NCBI GenBank assembly: GCA_945888895.1 | Contig: CAMDAY010000023.1 | Span: 1-15,732, forward strand | Source of the DNA: Dehalococcoides mccartyi | GTDB lineage: Bacteria > Chloroflexota > Dehalococcoidia > UBA2979 | Direction of reading: 5' to 3' | DNA: 15,732 nucleotides | Shown here: positions 12,894 to 15,732 of the stretch, in pieces | Numbering within the stretch: the stretch's first letter is position 1 | Layout of the letters: each line of letters begins with the position of its first letter | The notes under the pieces: model-generated | What the model saw: only the letters and a program-made list of their open reading frames with translations | Databases searched by the model: none | Told to the model about the DNA's origin: nothing | Made by a program: the position numbers and the translations under genes

Positions 12894-14637
12894 AGCGAGG
12901 CGACTTGATGGCGCGGCGGGTTGCAGACGCCCGAAAGCGGAACAATACATAGAGTGCGAACGGGCTGAACATCAGACGGGTGAGGATCCCCCGGGGACCG
13001 TGCGGGTGTTGGAACCAGATCCGGTCGCTCACCTCGGCCATGCCCGGACCGATGGCGCGATACTCATGGCGGTGGACCCACGACCGCATCGGCCCGCGCA
13101 CCATTACATCGGTGAAGCCACGGCCGGGACGCACGTCCTGATGGCGCGCGGTCCAGCGGAGTCGCAGCGGGCCGGGACCGAGCTCGAAGTCAGTGATCGA
13201 CGCGTCACCGAGGGGGTCGACCCGGAGGAACCGAGCCCCGCTGAGCGGTGGCTGCAGTCGGGCTAGTGCGTCCGGCCCCTCGTGGAAAGCGGCAACAACC
13301 GCCACGGGCGCATCCACAGTGAACCGCCGTTCGAAAGACGGACGGCTGGCGGGAAGCTCCGGTACCGCGGCCCCGGCACCAAGCCGCTCCGCCACCGCCC
13401 GTGCCGCCGCGAGTCCGGAGCTGACCGCGCCCTCGATCGACGGCATCGCGAGGTAGTCACCGGCGAGGAAGACATTCGGCAAGACCTCAGGCGCATCGGG
13501 CGTGGCAGTCATGGGCACGTCGGCGGGTAGCGCTTTCCGGATCCGGTCCACGCGGAGCAGCCGCCACTCACTCACCGCCCGCGGCGTGAACCAGGCGCTG
13601 ACCTCTTCGCGGCACGCGCGGTCCAGCGCCTCGTCGTCCACGGGCGGCTCCCCGATCACCGTCACGCTCACCAGTGCCCGTCCCGGCGGTGCGTAGGACG
13701 GGGTCACGTCGCTCATGCACACCAGATGGTTGACCAGCCCGTCGCCCGTACCGTTCAGGACAAGGATCCCCTCGCCCACCGGTGAGTGAGGCGCGTCGTA
13801 GGAGAGGGTGGTCCCAGCCCGCCACGCGCGCGCGGTCTCGCGGCCGCCGCTTAGCTGGTCAGCGAGCGGGGACGCTCCCGCGAGGACTACGCTCCGAGCC
13901 GTCAGCCGCCGACCGTCCACTAGCGTGACGCCAAGCCCATCGGTCGACACGTCCACCACTTCAGCGCCCGTCTCAAGCGTCCCGGCTGGGAGCCGATGCA
14001 CGAGCTGCTCCGGGATCGCACCCATACCCGCTGCCGGCACGGCCCCATCGCCCTGCGCGAACATCCTGAAGACGAATTCGAACATGCGTGACGAGGTCTG
14101 CAGTTCGCGTTCAAGGAAGATCCCGGAGAGGTAGGGCCGCAGGAATCGTCGCTGGAAGGTCGAGCTAAATCGGCGTTGCTGCAGCGCCTCCCGCGTCGTG
14201 GTCTCTTGGCGGTGAAAAAGCGCCTCGAGCGTGGGCCGCGTGACAGTGACTCGGAGCGCCAGCATCCGCGCCTTGTCAAGAAGCGAACCGGCCGATGAGC
14301 GGATTGATTCGCGAAGCGTCCGAGGCCGGCGCAGCGGATCGCGGACCGTCGTGAAGCCGTCGCCCGTCCAGATCATCGCCCCCGGCTCGAAGCGGCGGAG
14401 CTCCAATGCTTCAAGGTCGAGCAACTGCCCGGAGCGTGGGTAGGCGGTCAGGTAGACTTGGAACCCGCGGTCGATCGTGAATCCGTCCACCACGTCCGAT
14501 CGGATCCGCCCGCCGGGCGCATCGTCCCGCTCCAGCACGTGCACACGCAGCCCGGCGTCCGTGAGCATGACCGCCGCCGTGAGGCCGGCGATCCCCGCGC
14601 CAACGACGATGACGTCGAGGTCCGGCGGATTGTCCAT
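12892..14637 (-). CDS. FAD-dependent amine-oxidase-type oxidoreductase fused to a C-terminal SRPBCC domain
   Basis: In the 581-residue protein (numbered from this start, two fewer than from the alternative ATG at 14643), residues 1 to about 420 form a flavoprotein of the amine oxidase/protoporphyrinogen oxidase/phytoene desaturase group. VIVVGAGIAGLTAAVML is the dinucleotide fold, with Glu36 as ribose ligand and GGRIRSD after it. The FAD-closing motif LPNVFLAGDYLAMPSIEGAV (about 386-405) ends the domain. Residues about 433-575 form an SRPBCC/START-like hydrophobic-ligand domain (SFERRFTVDAPVAVVAAFH at the start, HEYRAIGPGMAEVSDRIWF later). Such domains are usually separate proteins; the fusion suggests the SRPBCC part hands over or holds a lipid-like substrate. 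AGGAG lies 6 nt before this ATG but abuts the alternative, so I prefer 14637. Substrate unknown. Confidence 0.88.
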   Translation of the reverse strand: MDNPPDLDVIVVGAGIAGLTAAVMLTDAGLRVHVLERDDAPGGRIRSDVVDGFTIDRGFQVYLTAYPRSGQLLDLEALELRRFEPGAMIWTGDGFTTVRDPLRRPRTLRESIRSSAGSLLDKARMLALRVTVTRPTLEALFHRQETTTREALQQRRFSSTFQRRFLRPYLSGIFLERELQTSSRMFEFVFRMFAQGDGAVPAAGMGAIPEQLVHRLPAGTLETGAEVVDVSTDGLGVTLVDGRRLTARSVVLAGASPLADQLSGGRETARAWRAGTTLSYDAPHSPVGEGILVLNGTGDGLVNHLVCMSDVTPSYAPPGRALVSVTVIGEPPVDDEALDRACREEVSAWFTPRAVSEWRLLRVDRIRKALPADVPMTATPDAPEVLPNVFLAGDYLAMPSIEGAVSSGLAAARAVAERLGAGAAVPELPASRPSFERRFTVDAPVAVVAAFHEGPDALARLQPPLSGARFLRVDPLGDASITDFELGPGPLRLRWTARHQDVRPGRGFTDVMVRGPMRSWVHRHEYRAIGPGMAEVSDRIWFQHPHGPRGILTRLMFSPFALYVLFRFRASATRRAIKSPR

Positions 14638-14658
14638 CGGCATCTCCTGCCTAGCCCT

Positions 14659-14680
14659 CGGTTCGCGCAGCAGCGAACCG
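14659..14680 (-). promoter_or_regulatory. 5'-leader hairpin next to the FAD-SRPBCC ribosome binding site
   Basis: CGGTTCGC and GCGAACCG form a perfect 8-bp stem with a 6-nt loop. On the minus strand it ends about 10 nt before the AGGAG of the FAD-SRPBCC gene, so in the mRNA it would sit just upstream of the translation start. It could instead be a DNA operator. Confidence 0.5.
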
Positions 14681-14688
14681 CCCCAACA

Positions 14689-14716
14689 TTCATATCACTT
14701 CGAGAGTGATCGTCGA
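14689..14716 (-). promoter_or_regulatory. Candidate promoter of the FAD-SRPBCC gene with an operator palindrome in the spacer
   Basis: On the minus strand TCGACG (14716-14711, 4 of 6) and TATGAA (14694-14689, 4 of 6) are separated by 16 nt. The spacer is almost wholly a palindrome, ATCACT-TCGAG-AGTGAT (14694-14710). That position is typical for repressor operators. Box matches are moderate. Confidence 0.4.
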
Positions 14717-14736
14717 ACCCGAGGAGAGGTACCGGT

Positions 14737-14961
14737 GTGCAGCGACACCCTGCGGCGTCGGAGAGGCGTGCTGAGGGAGCGTCTGGGCTTCTCTGTCTGA
14801 CCCGACCAGAAGAGGACGCACTCTTCAGCGCTGTTCACCGTCCGTCGCTCAGCGGGCGTTTCGAGGCCGAGCCTGTCCACGCCGAAGGCTTCCCAGCTCG
14901 CGTAAACAGAGGCTTGTTATTCAACCGCGAAATCGGCGAAGGCATCTCGCGAGCGGGTTGA
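14737..14961 (+). CDS. Possible small protein of unknown function
   Basis: GTG at 14737 opens 74 codons, with a good GAGGAGAGG 7 nt upstream, divergent from the FAD-SRPBCC gene. The product is Arg-rich (SERRAEG…, FPARVNRGLLF…) with no recognised domain, signal or membrane segment. The ribosome site is the only support. It may be chance in a GC-rich intergenic region. Confidence 0.2.
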   Translation: MQRHPAASERRAEGASGLLCLTRPEEDALFSAVHRPSLSGRFEAEPVHAEGFPARVNRGLLFNREIGEGISRAG

Positions 14962-15012
14962 AATCAGCTGCTCGGTGCCAATGATCGACTCATCGGACTA
15001 CGCGAATTTGGT

Positions 15013-15078
15013 CACCATTGAACGAACATCGGCATCACTGTTCAGAAGCGACGAAATGGCATCGGTGCCGTTTCGCAT
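15013..15078 (+). repeat. Dispersed repeat, copy C
   Basis: Copy C has the same 32-nt core as copy B (15027-15058, four differences) and an upstream CACCAT…CGAAC shared with copy A. It is the best-preserved copy. Its right part folds as CGAAATGGCA / TGCCGTTTCG (15052-15061 with 15066-15075, one G-T pair, 4-nt loop), and the matching segment is degenerate in B. Confidence 0.65.
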
Positions 15079-15119
15079 CCTGATCCCCGTGGGTTAGGCC
15101 GCCTTGGCCCCAACAGCGG

Positions 15120-15159
15120 GTCAGAACTCAGGGCTCGACTCCGAGTTCTGAGTTCTGAC
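15120..15159 (+). repeat. Segment with two mutually exclusive stem-loops
   Basis: GTCAGAACTCA (15120-15130) can pair perfectly over 11 bp with TGAGTTCTGAC (15149-15159). It can instead pair over 9 bp (15121-15129) with GAGTTCTGA at 15143-15151. The two right-hand partners overlap as a tandem copy of GAGTTCTGA/AGTTCTGA. It lies about 220 nt before the last gene. Confidence 0.55.
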
Positions 15160-15376
15160 AGAACCGTCGGGCGGGCGCGTTCATGGTGCGCGACGATTGA
15201 GCGCCTCGGAGCGTCGCACGCGCCCGGGCCGTGCAATTCCGGCGCCTCTTCGATCATGGCGACCGCAGGTATTTGGCAGGTCATCGCAAGCGCAAGAGAG
15301 CGTAGTATGCTCACGAAAGATGAGCCGTCTCCGAACACTGGTCAGCTCGAACGGGTTCGTTGCGAAGAGGCGTGTG

Positions 15377-15732
15377 ATGAGTTCGATCCTGAAGCGCTTG
15401 CTGCTCATGGTGCTTCCGACACTCGTTGGTGTCATCGCGCTGTTCCCGGCAACCCCTGCGAGCGCGGCCTCGGCCACGAAGGTCTGCACGCTCACGGCCC
15501 CGAACGTCTACATGTGCACGTTCACGATCACCCCGGCGATCGCGACGGGGCCCGGTTCGTGGCTCGTGCAGATGGTCCCCGGCCCCGGGACGTTCACTGG
15601 AACCAAGACCGTGACGAGCGCCAGCGGTTGTAGCAGCCTACCGGCGATCACCCCGGGCACTGCCATCACTTCCCCATCGGACATGGCCGACTACGACGTG
15701 ACGGTTGGTGCTGGCGGGTGCACCGCGGCGGC
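15377..15732 (+). CDS. Secreted protein with Sec signal peptide, partial
   Basis: The first 118 residues are seen and the gene runs off the window. The N-terminus is a textbook Sec signal: SSILKRLLLMVLPTLVGVIA then LFPATPASA, with cleavage expected after ASA (about residue 30). The mature part is rich in Thr, Pro, Gly and Ala, with Cys at about 37, 47, 84 and 112 that could form disulphides. It reads like a beta-rich exported or cell-surface protein (VCTLTAPNVYMCTFTITPA). AAGAGG ends 6 nt before the ATG; a GTG codon directly precedes it. No family is recognised. No stop is present before the window edge. Confidence 0.75.
   Translation, partial: MSSILKRLLLMVLPTLVGVIALFPATPASAASATKVCTLTAPNVYMCTFTITPAIATGPGSWLVQMVPGPGTFTGTKTVTSASGCSSLPAITPGTAITSPSDMADYDVTVGAGGCTAA

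Larger units (their letters stand above)
14962..15376. other. Non-coding stretch before the secreted-protein gene
   Basis: This 415-nt stretch holds repeat copy C, the competing-hairpin segment at 15120-15159 and, near 15303, TAGTAT as a possible -10 box without a matching -35. No gene was seen in it. Confidence 0.45.

Overview
The window is high-GC bacterial DNA with an estimated GC content in the mid-60s percent. It carries 13 well-supported protein genes (two cut by the window edges) and no rRNA, tRNA or CRISPR that I can see. A Tat-exported solute-binding lipoprotein, CoA-based catabolic genes built on a thiolase/DUF35 pair, an MpaB-type DUF2236 oxygenase and a GAF protein would fit an aerobic, heterotrophic Chloroflexota (Dehalococcoidia/SAR202-like) or Actinomycetota genome. 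This taxonomic guess rests on gene content only and is weak.

Region 1 (1-3345) is a catabolic locus. A partial family-5 ABC solute-binding protein on the minus strand faces a plus-strand group: a thiolase-fold protein, a DUF35 Zn-ribbon/OB partner overlapping it by 4 nt, and a cyclase-family (PF04199) hydrolase 66 nt further on. A very strong perfect hairpin closes the group. Region 2 (3346-5594) is a hipBA toxin-antitoxin module. Its promoter carries three 18-bp TGTCC-N8-GGACA operators at an exact 38-bp period, and the module is flanked by direct copies of a dispersed repeat. A third copy of that repeat lies near 15.0 kb.

Region 3 (5595-8862, minus strand) is a translationally coupled trio. 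Two family-III (CaiB/BaiF) CoA-transferase subunits are followed by a crotonase-fold protein. One CaiB paralogue lacks the catalytic Asp, and the crotonase lacks both hydratase glutamates, so the set probably works as a heteromeric CoA-transferase plus an atypical crotonase. It may act with region 1 on the same CoA-linked substrate.

Region 4 (9287-14637, minus strand) resembles a light or oxidative-stress group: a class I photolyase, a DUF2236/MpaB-like oxygenase, a small GAF-only protein, and an FAD amine-oxidase-type protein fused to a C-terminal SRPBCC domain. The fusion gene is preceded by a hairpin next to its ribosome binding site and by a palindrome between candidate -35 and -10 boxes. 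Region 5 (14638-15732) is mostly non-coding, with the third repeat copy and a segment able to form two competing hairpins. It ends in the start of a secreted-protein gene cut by the window edge.

The best candidates for something not routinely annotated are the 38-bp-phased hip operators, the repeat family bracketing hipBA, the CoA-enzyme group in which several catalytic residues are replaced, and the FAD-SRPBCC fusion.
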